The translations under genes were made by a program, and so were the position numbers. DNA of 64,000 nt from contig MABD01000049.1 in the NCBI GenBank assembly GCA_002162955.1, forward strand, positions 1-64,000. The letters are read 5' to 3'. Source of the DNA: Gammaproteobacteria bacterium 45_16_T64 (GTDB taxonomy: Bacteria; Pseudomonadota; Gammaproteobacteria; Pseudomonadales; Ketobacteraceae). This document shows, piece after piece, positions 46,309 to 57,070 of this stretch (position 1 is the first letter of the stretch; each line of letters starts with the position of its first letter). The notes under the pieces were generated by a model. That model did no database searches. It worked only from the letters and a program-made list of their open reading frames with translations, and was not told where the DNA came from.

Positions 46309-47529
46309 CTATTTACTGTATTTCTCAAATATTAAACTTGCATTGGTTCCGCCAAACCCAAAGCTGTTCGACATAACACGTTGCAGACCTGCATTTTCTA
46401 CAGTTGTAACCGCGATAGGTGCGTTTTCTAATGCTGGGTCAAGATTTTCCACATTGGCCGACGCGGCAATAAAATCATTCTCCATCATAAGTAGGCTATA
46501 GATAGCTTCTTGAACACCCGCAGCACCTAGTGAGTGCCCGGTTAGCGACTTGGTTGAGCTGATCGGTGGAATGCTGTCCCCAAACACAGCTTTAGCGGCC
46601 TTTGCTTCAGCAATATCTCCGACAGGAGTGCTGGTGCCGTGGGCATTAATATAATCGACTGTGCCTGTGGGAACCGTTGATAATGCCATTTCCATACAAC
46701 GTTGTGCGCCTTCGCCAGACGGTGCAACCATATCGTAGCCATCAGATGTTGCTCCGTAGCCAACGAGCTCCGCATAGATTTTTGCACCACGGGCTTTTGC
46801 ATGCTCTAGCTCTTCAAGCACTAACATGCCACCGCCGCCTGCTATAACGAATCCATCGCGACTTTCGTCGAAGGCGCGCGCTGCTGTTTCAGGGGTGTCG
46901 TTGTATTTGCTAGATAAGGCACCCATTGCATCAAACAACATAGAGAGAGTCCAATGTAGTTCTTCGCCACCGCCTGCGAATACGATGTCTTGTTTGCCTA
47001 ATTGGATCAATTCTCCCGCATGACCAATACAATGACTGCTGGTTGCACATGCCGACCCCATCGAGTAATTAACACCCTTGATTTTGAAAGGGGTTGCAAG
47101 ACACGCTGAGACGGTACTTGTCATTGTGCGGGGCACCATATAAGGACCGACACGTTTTACTGCGCGTTCGCGTGCGATATCCGCTGCTTCAACCTGATTG
47201 CTGGAGCTGCCACCACCGGATCCGGCGACAATGCCCGTTCGGATATTGGAAATTTGATCTTCGGATAGGCCTGCGTCATCAATCGCTTGTTGCATGGCGA
47301 TATAAGAAAATGCAGCGGCGTCACCCATGAATCGTAAGGTTTTGCGGTCAATGAATTCACTTTTGTCTATATCGACAGATCCCGCGACATGACTTCTAAA
47401 GCCGCGGGCCTTATAGTCTTCTTGAAACGAAATACCTGATTTACTTTCTCTCAACGACTGCACTACAGTATTCTTATCGTTGCCAATGCAAGATACAATC
47501 CCTAAACCGGTGACTACAACACGTTTCAT
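46309..47529 (-). CDS. fabB: Beta-ketoacyl-ACP synthase I
   Basis: Condensing enzyme needed for elongating unsaturated fatty acids. The 406-aa product has the active-site Cys161 in GSACATSSH, the first His in [11 protein letters not shown], the Lys in [15 protein letters not shown] and the second His in the same segment, and [11 protein letters not shown] at the end. It lies 12 bases after fabA, the usual anaerobic unsaturated fatty acid pair. Confidence 0.96.
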   Translation of the reverse strand: MKRVVVTGLGIVSCIGNDKNTVVQSLRESKSGISFQEDYKARGFRSHVAGSVDIDKSEFIDRKTLRFMGDAAAFSYIAMQQAIDDAGLSEDQISNIRTGIVAGSGGGSSSNQVEAADIARERAVKRVGPYMVPRTMTSTVSACLATPFKIKGVNYSMGSACATSSHCIGHAGELIQLGKQDIVFAGGGEELHWTLSMLFDAMGALSSKYNDTPETAARAFDESRDGFVIAGGGGMLVLEELEHAKARGAKIYAELVGYGATSDGYDMVAPSGEGAQRCMEMALSTVPTGTVDYINAHGTSTPVGDIAEAKAAKAVFGDSIPPISSTKSLTGHSLGAAGVQEAIYSLLMMENDFIAASANVENLDPALENAPIAVTTVENAGLQRVMSNSFGFGGTNASLIFEKYSK

Positions 47530-47541
47530 TGTCTCGAATCC

Positions 47542-48057
47542 TTAAAAATTATCGGTAGATGTAAAGAGCCCAACGCGAAGGTCTTTTGCGGTATAGATAA
47601 CTTTACCATCTACAGCAACAGTACCATCAGCGATCCCCATGACCAATTTTCGTTCGATGAGGCGTTTTAATTGAATGTGATAGGTGACTTTCTTGGCGGT
47701 AGGTAATATTTGTCCGGTAAATTTAACTTCGCCACACCCAAGTGCTCGACCTCGACCAGGGTTGCCTTTCCAGCCTAAAAAGAAGCCTACAATCTGCCAC
47801 ATGGCATCAAGGCCTAAACAGCCCGGCATGACAGGGTCTGTTTCGAAGTGACAGTCAAAAAACCATAGGTCTGGAGTGATATCAAGCTCGGCAATAATCT
47901 CGCCTTTACCGTGTTCACCCCCATCCGCGGTTATTGATGTGATTCGATCCATCATTAGCATATTAGGAAGAGGTAATCGGGCGTTACCCGGGCCAAAAAG
48001 GTCACCGTGACCACATGCAAGCAGGTCATCGCGGTTAAATGCGTTTTTTTCAATCAT
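47542..48057 (-). CDS. fabA: 3-hydroxydecanoyl-ACP dehydratase/isomerase
   Basis: Introduces the cis double bond at the C10 stage of fatty-acid synthesis. The 171-aa product matches the E. coli protein in length and places His70 (in [11 protein letters not shown]) and Asp84 (in LGLDAMW) at the expected catalytic positions. It starts the fabA-fabB operon on the minus strand; the leader holds a 9-bp inverted repeat. Confidence 0.97.
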   Translation of the reverse strand: MIEKNAFNRDDLLACGHGDLFGPGNARLPLPNMLMMDRITSITADGGEHGKGEIIAELDITPDLWFFDCHFETDPVMPGCLGLDAMWQIVGFFLGWKGNPGRGRALGCGEVKFTGQILPTAKKVTYHIQLKRLIERKLVMGIADGTVAVDGKVIYTAKDLRVGLFTSTDNF

Positions 48058-48462
48058 GAGTGAGGTTACTAACTGGTAGATACTTTGTGTAATTGGATTG
48101 AAAAAATCAATGGTTTCAATCCCCTAGGTGTCACTTATTACTTGCTTAAGAAGCGCTGACTGCGCTGTGGTTTTTTATTGTTTTTTCGTAAAGAATTCCA
48201 CCATTTGATAGTATCCCTTTCGCGCGCCCATATCGACCCTAATCAGCGTTGATTTTGCAACAAAATACGACGAATGGTAGCTAAATATGAGGTTTGGCTA
48301 GTACTTGGTGAAGAGGTTGTGGCTTGTGGGCGTTTGATTGGCACGAAAGCAAATAGGTTCGAGTCGAATTGTGCTAAAGTACGCGCTGAATTTTGTCGAC
48401 TTGCAGTATTATGTGCCTGCTTGTGGTCTTAGTATCGTTTATGGCTAGCTTAGGAGAATAAT
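48058..48462. other. Divergent intergenic region fabA/ccmF
   Basis: About 400 bases with no supported gene, between the minus-strand fabAB operon and plus-strand ccmF. It should hold both promoters. A perfect 9-bp inverted repeat, GGATTGAAA / TTTCAATCC, lies at 48095-48122, about 40-65 bases upstream of the fabA start; it could be an RNA stem in the leader or an operator for a fatty-acid regulator. Confidence 0.4.
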
Positions 48463-50442
48463 GTGATTCCAGAAATTGGACATTTTGCGATTGTGGTTGC
48501 TCTGATTATTGCCGTTATACAGGCGCTATTACCATTGGTGGGAGCTACTATCGGCAATATTCGCTGGATGAACGTTGCAAAACCGGCGGCGGTGACGCAA
48601 TTCTTCTTCATGGCGCTGGCATTTGCGTGTTTGGCTTATTCGTTTGCCACCAATGACTTTACAGTCAAGTATGTCGCAGGTCATTCGAATACCTATTTGC
48701 CTTTGGGATTTAAGCTCTCGGCCGTGTGGGGCGGGCATGAAGGCTCCTTATTGCTGTGGGGATTGACCTTAAGCGGTTGGACCTTTGCTGTTGCGCTACG
48801 AAGTCAACAATTGCCAAGAGAAATGTTAGCGAGAGTGCTAGGTGTGTTGGGCTTGGTTGCCATTGGCTTTTATTCATTTCTATTGTTCACATCCAATCCA
48901 TTTGAGCGCTTACTGCCCAATTTTCCTGTGGATGGGGCCGATCTCAACCCATTGCTGCAAGATTTCGGGTTAATAATACATCCACCGATGCTTTACATGG
49001 GCTATGTCGGTTTTGCTGTGGTGTTTGCGTTTGCAGTTGCAGGTTTAATGGGGGGGCGACTGGATAGCGCTTGGGCTCGATGGAGTCGACCCTGGACTAC
49101 CGCGTCTTGGTGTTTCTTGACAGTAGGCATCTCCCTGGGTAGTTGGTGGGCATACTATGAATTAGGTTGGGGTGGCTGGTGGTTCTGGGACCCTGTAGAA
49201 AATGCTTCATTTATGCCTTGGTTATCTGGAACAGCGTTAATGCATTCTTTGGCGGTAACCGATAAACGTGGTGTGTTTAAGTCTTGGACTGTATTACTGG
49301 CGATTGTGACGTTCTCATTGAGCTTATTGGGAACCTTTTTAGTGCGTTCTGGGGTGCTAACATCGGTCCATGCGTTTGCGAGCGATCCTGAAAGAGGTTT
49401 TTTCATTCTGACCTTCTTATTCCTTGTTACGGGCGGTTCTTTACTGCTTTTTGCAATAAGAGCACCTGGACTAAAAACGGAAAGCGAGTTTACTGGCGTA
49501 TCTCGTGAAATTTTCCTATTAGCAAATAATATTGCGTTGATATTGGCTACGGTTATTGTCTTGATGGGTACGCTATTTCCGATCTTTTTTGATGTGTTGG
49601 GATTGGAGAAGATTTCAGTAGGCGCGCCCTATTTTAATGCGATGTTCGCGCCCTTGGCGATCGGAGTTTTGATCTTGATGGGGGTGGGGCCTCTGGTAAA
49701 TTGGAAGCGTTTTCAACTGTCCCGTATTGTCACGCCACTTTTGATCGGTGCATTGTCTTCTGTTGTTCTTGCGTTTATCGGACTGTCACTGGTGGATGCA
49801 ACATTGTCGTTGTGGGTGTGTCTAGCCGCTATTGCCTCTGCATGGGTCGTTGTGCTTATTTTGCAGGACCTTTATCGCAAAGTAAAAACGGCAAAACAAG
49901 GGGTTTTGGCTGGATTTAGACGGTTATCACGAAGCTATAAGGGGATGGTAGTTGCTCATATTGGTCTAGTGACAACCATTGTTGGGATTACTATTGTGGC
50001 AACACAAGATGTTGAAAAAGATGTACGTATGCGTGCAGGCGATACCGTCTCAATTGGGGATTATGAATTTAGATTACAGGGTGTAGAAGAGGTACAAGGA
50101 CCGAATTATACTGCTCAGCAGGGTACCGTCTTTGTATATGAAGATGGCGAGATGCTGACACAATTAAGGCCTGAAAAACGTCACTACTGGGTGCAACGAA
50201 ATACGATGACAGAAGCGGCTATCGATCCCGGCTTTTCTCGTGATATTTATGTTGCCTTGGGTGAGCCTTTGGGAGATGGGAGCTGGGCTGTGAGAATATA
50301 TTTTAAACCCCTTATTCGCTGGGTCTGGGGAGGCGGTGTGATTATGGCGCTGGGTGGTTTGTTGGCGATGAGTGATCGTCGTTATCGACTAAAGGTGAAG
50401 AATCGTATTGCAGTAGGTGTTGGCGCATTAAGCCGCGGATAA
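48463..50442 (+). CDS. ccmF: Cytochrome c haem lyase subunit CcmF
   Basis: Inner-membrane component of System I that attaches haem to apocytochrome c with CcmH. The 659-aa product has many membrane segments, the tryptophan-rich WWFWDPVENASFMPWLSGTA haem-handling motif and WGGHEGSLLLW. GTG start after TAGGAGAA. It is first in a ccmF-ccmG-ccmH-ccmI operon; ccmA-E are not in front of it. Confidence 0.96.
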   Translation: MIPEIGHFAIVVALIIAVIQALLPLVGATIGNIRWMNVAKPAAVTQFFFMALAFACLAYSFATNDFTVKYVAGHSNTYLPLGFKLSAVWGGHEGSLLLWGLTLSGWTFAVALRSQQLPREMLARVLGVLGLVAIGFYSFLLFTSNPFERLLPNFPVDGADLNPLLQDFGLIIHPPMLYMGYVGFAVVFAFAVAGLMGGRLDSAWARWSRPWTTASWCFLTVGISLGSWWAYYELGWGGWWFWDPVENASFMPWLSGTALMHSLAVTDKRGVFKSWTVLLAIVTFSLSLLGTFLVRSGVLTSVHAFASDPERGFFILTFLFLVTGGSLLLFAIRAPGLKTESEFTGVSREIFLLANNIALILATVIVLMGTLFPIFFDVLGLEKISVGAPYFNAMFAPLAIGVLILMGVGPLVNWKRFQLSRIVTPLLIGALSSVVLAFIGLSLVDATLSLWVCLAAIASAWVVVLILQDLYRKVKTAKQGVLAGFRRLSRSYKGMVVAHIGLVTTIVGITIVATQDVEKDVRMRAGDTVSIGDYEFRLQGVEEVQGPNYTAQQGTVFVYEDGEMLTQLRPEKRHYWVQRNTMTEAAIDPGFSRDIYVALGEPLGDGSWAVRIYFKPLIRWVWGGGVIMALGGLLAMSDRRYRLKVKNRIAVGVGALSRG

Positions 50443-50473
50443 ATATGACTATTAAGTTTAGCGGAGAAAAAGA

Positions 50474-51022
50474 ATGAAATGGATGCGCTTTGGGTTGCCT
50501 CTGGGGCTGTTTGTTGTAATGGCTATTTTCTTATTGAAGGGGTTGGAACATGACCCTTCTCACCTTCCTTCGGCCCGATTGGACCAGGAGATTCCTGTTT
50601 TTTCACTTGGCACGTTGATTGACCCATCGGTTACCGTGACGGATGGTGATTTGCGTGGACCATTGTTACTCAATGTATGGGCTACATGGTGCCCATCTTG
50701 TCGAGTGGAGCACCCTACGCTTAATGAGCTTTCTAAGCAGGGGGTTACTATTGTTGGATTAAATTATAAAGATGAAAGACCTGCTGCAATTCAATACCTG
50801 GAACAATATCATAACCCATATTCATTGGTGATTTTTGATGAAAACGGTGATCTTGGATTAGATTTGGGCGTTTATGGGGCTCCTGAAACGTACTTTGTTG
50901 ATGCAAAAGGGATCATACGGCATCGGCATGTTGGTGTTGTTACTGGGCAGGAGTGGGAGGGTGGTTTAAAAGACATCTGGAATTCATTGTCTGTAGAGTT
51001 GGTGTCTGGTGGTACGAAATGA
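50474..51022 (+). CDS. ccmG: Thiol:disulfide interchange protein CcmG (DsbE)
   Basis: Periplasmic thioredoxin-like reductant that keeps apocytochrome cysteines reduced. The 182-aa product has an N-terminal membrane anchor and the active site WATWCPSC, then YGAPETYFVDAKG with the cis-Pro loop. The stop overlaps the ccmH start (ATGA), so translation is coupled. Confidence 0.95.
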   Translation: MKWMRFGLPLGLFVVMAIFLLKGLEHDPSHLPSARLDQEIPVFSLGTLIDPSVTVTDGDLRGPLLLNVWATWCPSCRVEHPTLNELSKQGVTIVGLNYKDERPAAIQYLEQYHNPYSLVIFDENGDLGLDLGVYGAPETYFVDAKGIIRHRHVGVVTGQEWEGGLKDIWNSLSVELVSGGTK

Positions 51023-51528
51023 AAAAATTGGTTCGAGTCTTACTGATTCTAGGGTGTTTTTCCATTGCTTCAATGGGCTATGCCTCGATTGATGTGTATG
51101 AGTTTGAAGATAAGCAGCAAGCGGAAGATTTTTCTATCTTGGAGCAAGAGTTACGCTGTCCAAAATGCCAAAATCAAAATATCGCAGATTCCAATGCGGG
51201 TTTAGCGAAAGATATTAAAGATCGAGCCTACAAGTTACTCAAAGAGGGTAAATCTAGGGAGGAGATAACGCAGTATATGGTCGATCGTTACGGTGATTTT
51301 ATTACCTATCGCCCACCGGTCACCAGGAGCACTTGGGTGTTATGGTTTGGACCTTTCGTATTGTTAATAGTCGTGCTTACGATATTGCTCTTTTTTGTGA
51401 AGCGACACAAAAAATCTGGGAGTAGGCTACAAGCTGAATCATCCTCGGTTAGTGAGGAGGAGAAGCGAAAAATCGAGTCGCTCTTACAACGTTATGGTCA
51501 AGATGAAACCAAGAGTAAGGAAGAATAA
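51019..51528 (+). CDS. ccmH: Cytochrome c maturation protein CcmH
   Basis: Membrane-anchored thiol-reducing partner of CcmF. ATG 51019 overlaps the ccmG stop and gives MKKLVRVLLILGCF, a signal peptide; an upstream in-frame start is not credible. The motif LRCPKCQNQNIADSNAGLA contains the redox cysteines. A C-terminal membrane segment (about residues 108-130) is followed by a charged tail. 169 aa is typical of a CcmH without the fused TPR part, which is ccmI here. Confidence 0.95.
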   Translation: MKKLVRVLLILGCFSIASMGYASIDVYEFEDKQQAEDFSILEQELRCPKCQNQNIADSNAGLAKDIKDRAYKLLKEGKSREEITQYMVDRYGDFITYRPPVTRSTWVLWFGPFVLLIVVLTILLFFVKRHKKSGSRLQAESSSVSEEEKRKIESLLQRYGQDETKSKEE

Positions 51529-51531
51529 ACG

Positions 51532-52842
51532 ATGCTATTACTGAGTCTTGTACTGTGTATTATGGCGATAGCGGCGACTGTCGTCTTGGTCCGACCATTA
51601 TTTGTAAAAGATATTGCAAAATGCGAAGAGTTAGATGTTTCTAGAGACTCTGTTAATTCAGTAGTCTTTCAAGATAGATTAAAAGAACTCGACTGCGAAG
51701 TAGAGAATGGGACGTTGACGCTAGACGAATTTGAGTTACTCAAAATTGAGCTCTCAAAGGGGTTGTTGGGCGACGTTCCTAACCTTGAGGGAAGCGCGGT
51801 GCAGGGCGAAAACGGTAAGTTTTCTCGGCTTGCGAGTATTGTTGGCCTCATAGTGTTATTACCCTCGTTATCATTGGGTGTTTACACTCTTAATGCTGAT
51901 ACATCGACAGTGGGGGATTGGTTGCAACTTAGAGTAGAGATGGAGCCTGTCTTTAGTGCATTGCAAGCTGGAGAAAAGCCTCAGAGAACCAATGTTGATC
52001 GTTCTGTTGGTGATTTCGTGACAGCTTTACAGCGCAAAGCTCAAGAAAACCCTGAAGATGCGAGTCTTTGGCATATGCTTGGTATGGGGTATATGCAGAT
52101 GAAGGCTGGTGAGGAGGCTGAGCAGGCGTTACGTCGAGCCTATCGTGTTGACCCAGAAAACCTCGTGTATCGGTTTGCGCTAGCGCAGTTGCTAATTAAT
52201 CTTGATCAGGGCAGATTGGAAGCGGAAAGTGAAAGGTTATTACTGGGTGCTCTGAATAAGAATAGAGAAAACCCACAAGCGCTGGCAATGTTAGGTATGG
52301 GGTATTTTTTCAGTGAAAAGTATGAACCTTCGCTTGTTTATTGGCAGCGTTTGTTAACATTGTCGATAAAACAAAACGCTCCTCAAGAAAAAATAGACCT
52401 TATTAACAAGAGTATTGCTGCAGCGCGGAATCGTTTAGCCCAGGGCGAGTTGGCGGTGATTGAATACGAAAATGGTAATGCAGTAAGAGTTGATGTTACG
52501 GTTAATATTTCGTCGGAGCTTAGTGCTCAGTATAATCCGTCGGATACGCTATTTATTTATGCCCAACATGCCAAAGGGCCAAAAATGCCCCTGGCTGTTA
52601 TTAGACAACCGGTGTCTGCTTTTCCAGTAAAAGTCTCATTATCCGATGAACAAGCGATGACGCCACAGTTTACATTGTCTAGTGCGAATAGCGTCATAGT
52701 GAAGGCAAGGATTTCCGCGACGAGTAATGCGATACCAACGTCAGGGGACTTACAAGGGGAAAGCGAAGTAATCGATATGATAGTGGTGAGGGAGAATGGG
52801 GGGGCATCTTTAGATGTGACGATCTCTAGCCGTCTACCTTAG
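51532..52842 (+). CDS. ccmI: Cytochrome c biogenesis protein CcmI
   Basis: Apocytochrome-binding chaperone of System I. The 436-aa product has two N-terminal membrane segments (1-20 and about 100-118) flanking a cytoplasmic helical loop, then TPR repeats (about 165-300: ASLWHMLGMGYMQMKAGEEA and following), then a beta-rich C-terminal domain. It begins three bases after the ccmH stop. Confidence 0.92.
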   Translation: MLLLSLVLCIMAIAATVVLVRPLFVKDIAKCEELDVSRDSVNSVVFQDRLKELDCEVENGTLTLDEFELLKIELSKGLLGDVPNLEGSAVQGENGKFSRLASIVGLIVLLPSLSLGVYTLNADTSTVGDWLQLRVEMEPVFSALQAGEKPQRTNVDRSVGDFVTALQRKAQENPEDASLWHMLGMGYMQMKAGEEAEQALRRAYRVDPENLVYRFALAQLLINLDQGRLEAESERLLLGALNKNRENPQALAMLGMGYFFSEKYEPSLVYWQRLLTLSIKQNAPQEKIDLINKSIAAARNRLAQGELAVIEYENGNAVRVDVTVNISSELSAQYNPSDTLFIYAQHAKGPKMPLAVIRQPVSAFPVKVSLSDEQAMTPQFTLSSANSVIVKARISATSNAIPTSGDLQGESEVIDMIVVRENGGASLDVTISSRLP

Positions 52843-52846
52843 AAGA

Positions 52847-52906
52847 ATACTGATAACAAAAGGGCCATCTATAGCCGTGTAGATTGGCCCTTTTTATTAT
52901 CAGTAT
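52847..52906 (+). terminator. Terminator of the ccm operon
   Basis: Outer arms ATACTGATAA (52847-52856) and TTATCAGTAT (52897-52906) and inner AAAAGGGCC / GGCCCTTTTT with a T5 run. Confidence 0.8.
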
Positions 52907-53123
52907 GCAAAGTTATAAGTAACGCTGTATGGATTTAAGATTGTTATATTAAAATTGGGTTCAACCTAGTTAGGTTTGTGGAAACGAAATAAACTTTGCA
53001 CAATGTCACACCAGTTGTTTGATCTACTCGTTACGTTGCCAGAAACATTATCAATTAGAAGGACAACATTGATTGATAGCGCTAATCTAAGGAAAGCAGG
53101 TGATGTTTTCATGGGGTGGTGTT

Positions 53124-54545
53124 ATGACAATTGCAACGACGATAAAACGCTATTTGGCCACGGCGGGAGTTTCTTATAAGGAGCACCCTCATCGTAGGGA
53201 AGCTTGCCTTCTTACACTTGAGCGTGAACTGGGCTTGGATGCACGTTTTATTGCGGTGCCAACGCTACTAAGAAGTGATCGTAACGGCATCTTGATGGCG
53301 GTGACACCCCTAAGTCACGAGTTAGATTTAGCTCGTTTGAATGGCATGTTACGTCGCCATTTTAGTATTGTGGATGATACAGATGTGTTATCTGAGTGGT
53401 TTGATGACGTTGAGCCTGGTGCATACCCTCCATTGGGGAATGCCTATAAGATGCCACTTATCGTTGATCGAAATTTAATGACCGATCAGCGAATATTCTT
53501 TAAATGTGGAACGCATAATTGCCTTATCAGCGTTGAAGGTGAAGATTTTCAATACTTGTGCGCTTCCTCACCGAAAGCAGTTGTTGCAAACCAGAGGCAA
53601 TCAGATAGTACGTTGAGTGGCCAAGTTGTGCCCGCAGGTACTCAGCACTCGTCTGCTGAAATCATAAAAGCCAAATTGGAAAAAATAAATCGTTTACCTG
53701 CAATGCCACCAATGGCTTATCAAATCGTTAAGTTGGTGAATGACGCGGAGACAACCGCAGAACAATTATCTGAAGTTGTCGAGTTGGACCCAAGCATCGC
53801 GCTACAGGTAATGAAATATGCAGGCTCATCATATTATGGTTACCGTGGAAAAATCGATTCGGTTCAAGATGCAATTACCCGGGTATTGGGTTTTGATTTG
53901 GTGAGTAATATCGCATTGGGAATTGCGTCGACTAAGGCTTTTACAATAGAAAAGGATGGCCCACTGGGGTTGCGAGCATTTTGGCGCCATGCTCTTTATA
54001 CGGCGATGTTGTCACAGGCAATTGCGAGGAAGGTGGGGGACATTAGTACAATTAATCCCTCTATGGCGTACTTAGGAGGTTTATTGCATAACATGGGGTT
54101 GTTGTTGATAGGCCATTTGTTTCCACCTGAATTCAAAATGCTAAATAAGCTGGTGAAAAACCACCCCAATGATAGCCTGCACGCGTTGGAAAAGCGCGTA
54201 ATTGGTATGGGGCAAGCACAGCAGGTAATTGCGTTGGGGCACGATCAAATTGGAAGCTGGTTGATGGAGAATTGGAACATGCCAGAGGAGGTTGTTGTGT
54301 GCTGTTCCGAGCATAATAATGTGGAATTCAGCGGTGAGCATTATCAATATGTGAAAATCATACAATTAAGTAATCAGTTGTTAGCACGAGAAGGGATTGG
54401 TGACCATGGAATAAGTGATAATGCTGATAATGAACTCCTGACTGATTTTGATACCTTATCTAAAGAAGAGTTAGAGTCACTATTTCTACAGGTAATGGAG
54501 ATGTGTGGAGAAATAGATGAGTTAGCTGGTAGGATGGCTGCTTAG
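53124..54545 (+). CDS. YbaK-like aminoacyl-tRNA deacylase domain fused to HDOD
   Basis: A 473-aa two-domain protein. The N-terminal part (about 1-155) resembles YbaK/ProXp editing domains: IKRYLATAGVSYKEHPH, DVEPGAYPPLGNAYKMP, VDRNL and IFFKCGTHNCLI. The catalytic Lys usual in that family is not obvious, so it may bind rather than deacylate. The C-terminal part (about 190-400) is an HDOD domain (LPAMPPMAYQIVKLVNDAE, LDPSIALQVMKYAGSSYYG, YLGGLLHNMGLL), common in signalling proteins. I chose ATG 53124 with GGGGTGG upstream; GTG 53100 is possible. Single gene after the ccm operon. Confidence 0.82.
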   Translation: MTIATTIKRYLATAGVSYKEHPHRREACLLTLERELGLDARFIAVPTLLRSDRNGILMAVTPLSHELDLARLNGMLRRHFSIVDDTDVLSEWFDDVEPGAYPPLGNAYKMPLIVDRNLMTDQRIFFKCGTHNCLISVEGEDFQYLCASSPKAVVANQRQSDSTLSGQVVPAGTQHSSAEIIKAKLEKINRLPAMPPMAYQIVKLVNDAETTAEQLSEVVELDPSIALQVMKYAGSSYYGYRGKIDSVQDAITRVLGFDLVSNIALGIASTKAFTIEKDGPLGLRAFWRHALYTAMLSQAIARKVGDISTINPSMAYLGGLLHNMGLLLIGHLFPPEFKMLNKLVKNHPNDSLHALEKRVIGMGQAQQVIALGHDQIGSWLMENWNMPEEVVVCCSEHNNVEFSGEHYQYVKIIQLSNQLLAREGIGDHGISDNADNELLTDFDTLSKEELESLFLQVMEMCGEIDELAGRMAA

Positions 54546-55591
<1,046 letters not shown>

Positions 55592-56187
55592 TCTAAAGCA
55601 CTAACAGGCACAAAAAAAGGGAGCGATTAGCTCCCTTTTTTTGTGCCTGTTATCTCTTTGTTTTGCTCTCAGATGAAAAGCTTTTGTACCGTTTTTTTTA
55701 TTTCTAATAAGTGTTCAAAAAAGGGATGATTTTAGTGGTTGATAGGATAGATTTTCGCAAAGAAAACTATTCTTAGGTGAGTGAATTGTTGTGGTGGGAT
55801 TTAGCAAATTGTCACTGCAAAATTCGATTTTTTATCGCTTGTCGTATTGGTTTTTCCCGCTCAGTTCATCGATCTACTCTTGATTTGGGCAAGGACGAAC
55901 GAATAAATATTCAATCCCTAAAAATGAAAATGGGGGTGGTATTTTTTGAAATTGGTCCTTTTTTTAGAAAAAAGCCAAAAAAAACTAAATAAATTGATTA
56001 AATCAGCAAATAATTGGGTTATTGGGTGGAAATAAATAATTTATTAAATATTATTTGCAGGTGTACGTCACACATGTATTTTTTTTGTGCTACTTTTTTT
56101 AAAGGTGCGTAAATTTAGTGTGTTGTATGTTGCCATTAAATAACGCGCACCTTTATATGAGTTGCCATCGCTGAGGAGATATAAACC
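55592..56187 (+). other. AT-rich region between adk and the H1-like gene
   Basis: About 600 bases without a supported gene, AT-rich by eye. It holds the adk terminator (55602-55652) and, in the presumed leader of the downstream gene, a 9-bp inverted repeat AAAGGTGCG / CGCACCTTT (56101-56109, 56146-56154). GAGGAGAT serves as the ribosome binding site. A 71-codon frame at 55777 was rejected. Confidence 0.5.
55602..55652 (+). terminator. Terminator after adk with 23-bp perfect stem
   Basis: Arms 55602-55624 and 55630-55652 are exact complements around GATTA; the stem includes an A7/T7 run after a GGGAGC top, so it would stop transcription in either direction. Confidence 0.88.
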
Positions 56188-57045
56188 ATGCCTAGAGCTA
56201 AGAAAGCTGCAGGTCGAAAACCAGCTGCCAAGAAAGCAGCTGCACCTGTTAAAAAAACGGTTGCGGTAACCAGTGCTGCTGTTTCAAAAGCACAGGAATC
56301 CGTAGATAAATTAACGAAAGAAGCAGCTGCATTAGCTAAGCAAGTTGCAGCCGGTAAAAAAGCTGCAGAAGCTGCTAAGAAAGCGGCTGTAAAAGCTGGC
56401 ACTAAAGCTGCCGCTCGATCTGCTGATAAGGCGAAGAAAGACGTCGCTAAGGTAGCTGATAAGGCTAAAGCGAATCGTGAAAAGCTTCGAACGGCTAAAA
56501 TCAGTCTATCTGTTTCATCTGCTTCTGCTGCTGTTAAAGCACTAGAAGAAAGTGCAGCAAAAGCGTCCAAAGACTTTACGGAAGCGCTAGGAGCTGCTGC
56601 TGAAGCGGATCTTAAGAAAGCTGTTGCTGCTTTTGAAGCTAAATGGCGTAAAAGCCGTGAAAAAGCAGATGCCAAGAAGGCCAAAGCGAAAGAGAAGTCT
56701 TCTTCTGCTAAGGTAAAAGCCGCTGCTAAGAAGTCTGCCGCTAAGATTAAGGGCATTGAAAAGAAAGAAGCTAAGCGTCAAAAGGCTGCTGCGGCACCTA
56801 AGAAAAAGCGTGTAGCTAAGAAAAAAGCTGCTCCTAAGGCCGCTGCTGCTGCAAAACCAGCCGCTAAAGCCGCTAAACCAGCTGCTAAAGCTGCTAAGGC
56901 TAAAGCTGCTAAGCCAGCTGCCAAGGCTGCTAAGAAGCGTGGTCGTCCTGCTGCTGCGAAGAAAGCCGCACCTAAGAAGGCCCCTGCGAAGAAAGCTGCT
57001 GCAAAGCCAGCCGCTAAAAAGCGTGGACGTCCTAAAAAGGCGTAA
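56188..57045 (+). CDS. AlgP-like histone H1 mimic (Ala/Lys-rich)
   Basis: A 285-aa very basic, low-complexity protein. The N-terminal ~190 residues contain an Ala/Lys-rich coiled-coil-like region; the last ~95 residues are repeats of the KPAAK/KKAA type with two KKRGRP AT-hook-like motifs near the end. The architecture resembles Pseudomonas AlgP (AlgR3), a histone H1-like DNA-binding protein once linked to alginate control. Likely a nucleoid-associated protein; its target is unknown. It ends before a strong bidirectional terminator. Confidence 0.85.
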   Translation: MPRAKKAAGRKPAAKKAAAPVKKTVAVTSAAVSKAQESVDKLTKEAAALAKQVAAGKKAAEAAKKAAVKAGTKAAARSADKAKKDVAKVADKAKANREKLRTAKISLSVSSASAAVKALEESAAKASKDFTEALGAAAEADLKKAVAAFEAKWRKSREKADAKKAKAKEKSSSAKVKAAAKKSAAKIKGIEKKEAKRQKAAAAPKKKRVAKKKAAPKAAAAAKPAAKAAKPAAKAAKAKAAKPAAKAAKKRGRPAAAKKAAPKKAPAKKAAAKPAAKKRGRPKKA

Positions 57046-57070
57046 TTAATAAAGAGATTATCTTTATTAA

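Noticed and set aside
48274-48432. 52-codon frame between fabA and ccmF
   Set aside because: No ribosome binding site and unusual cysteine-rich composition; lies in a region expected to hold divergent promoters.
52976-53179. 67-codon frame overlapping the start of the YbaK-HDOD gene
   Set aside because: It overlaps a longer recognised gene in another frame and shows no motif.
55777-55992. 71-codon plus-strand frame after adk
   Set aside because: No recognisable motif, poor start context, odd Lys-rich end and AT-rich sequence; probably non-coding.
56136-56756. Long minus-strand frame opposite the H1-like gene
   Set aside because: It mirrors Ala/Lys-rich codons as Ala/Leu/Phe; the plus frame matches AlgP-like proteins and has a good ribosome binding site.
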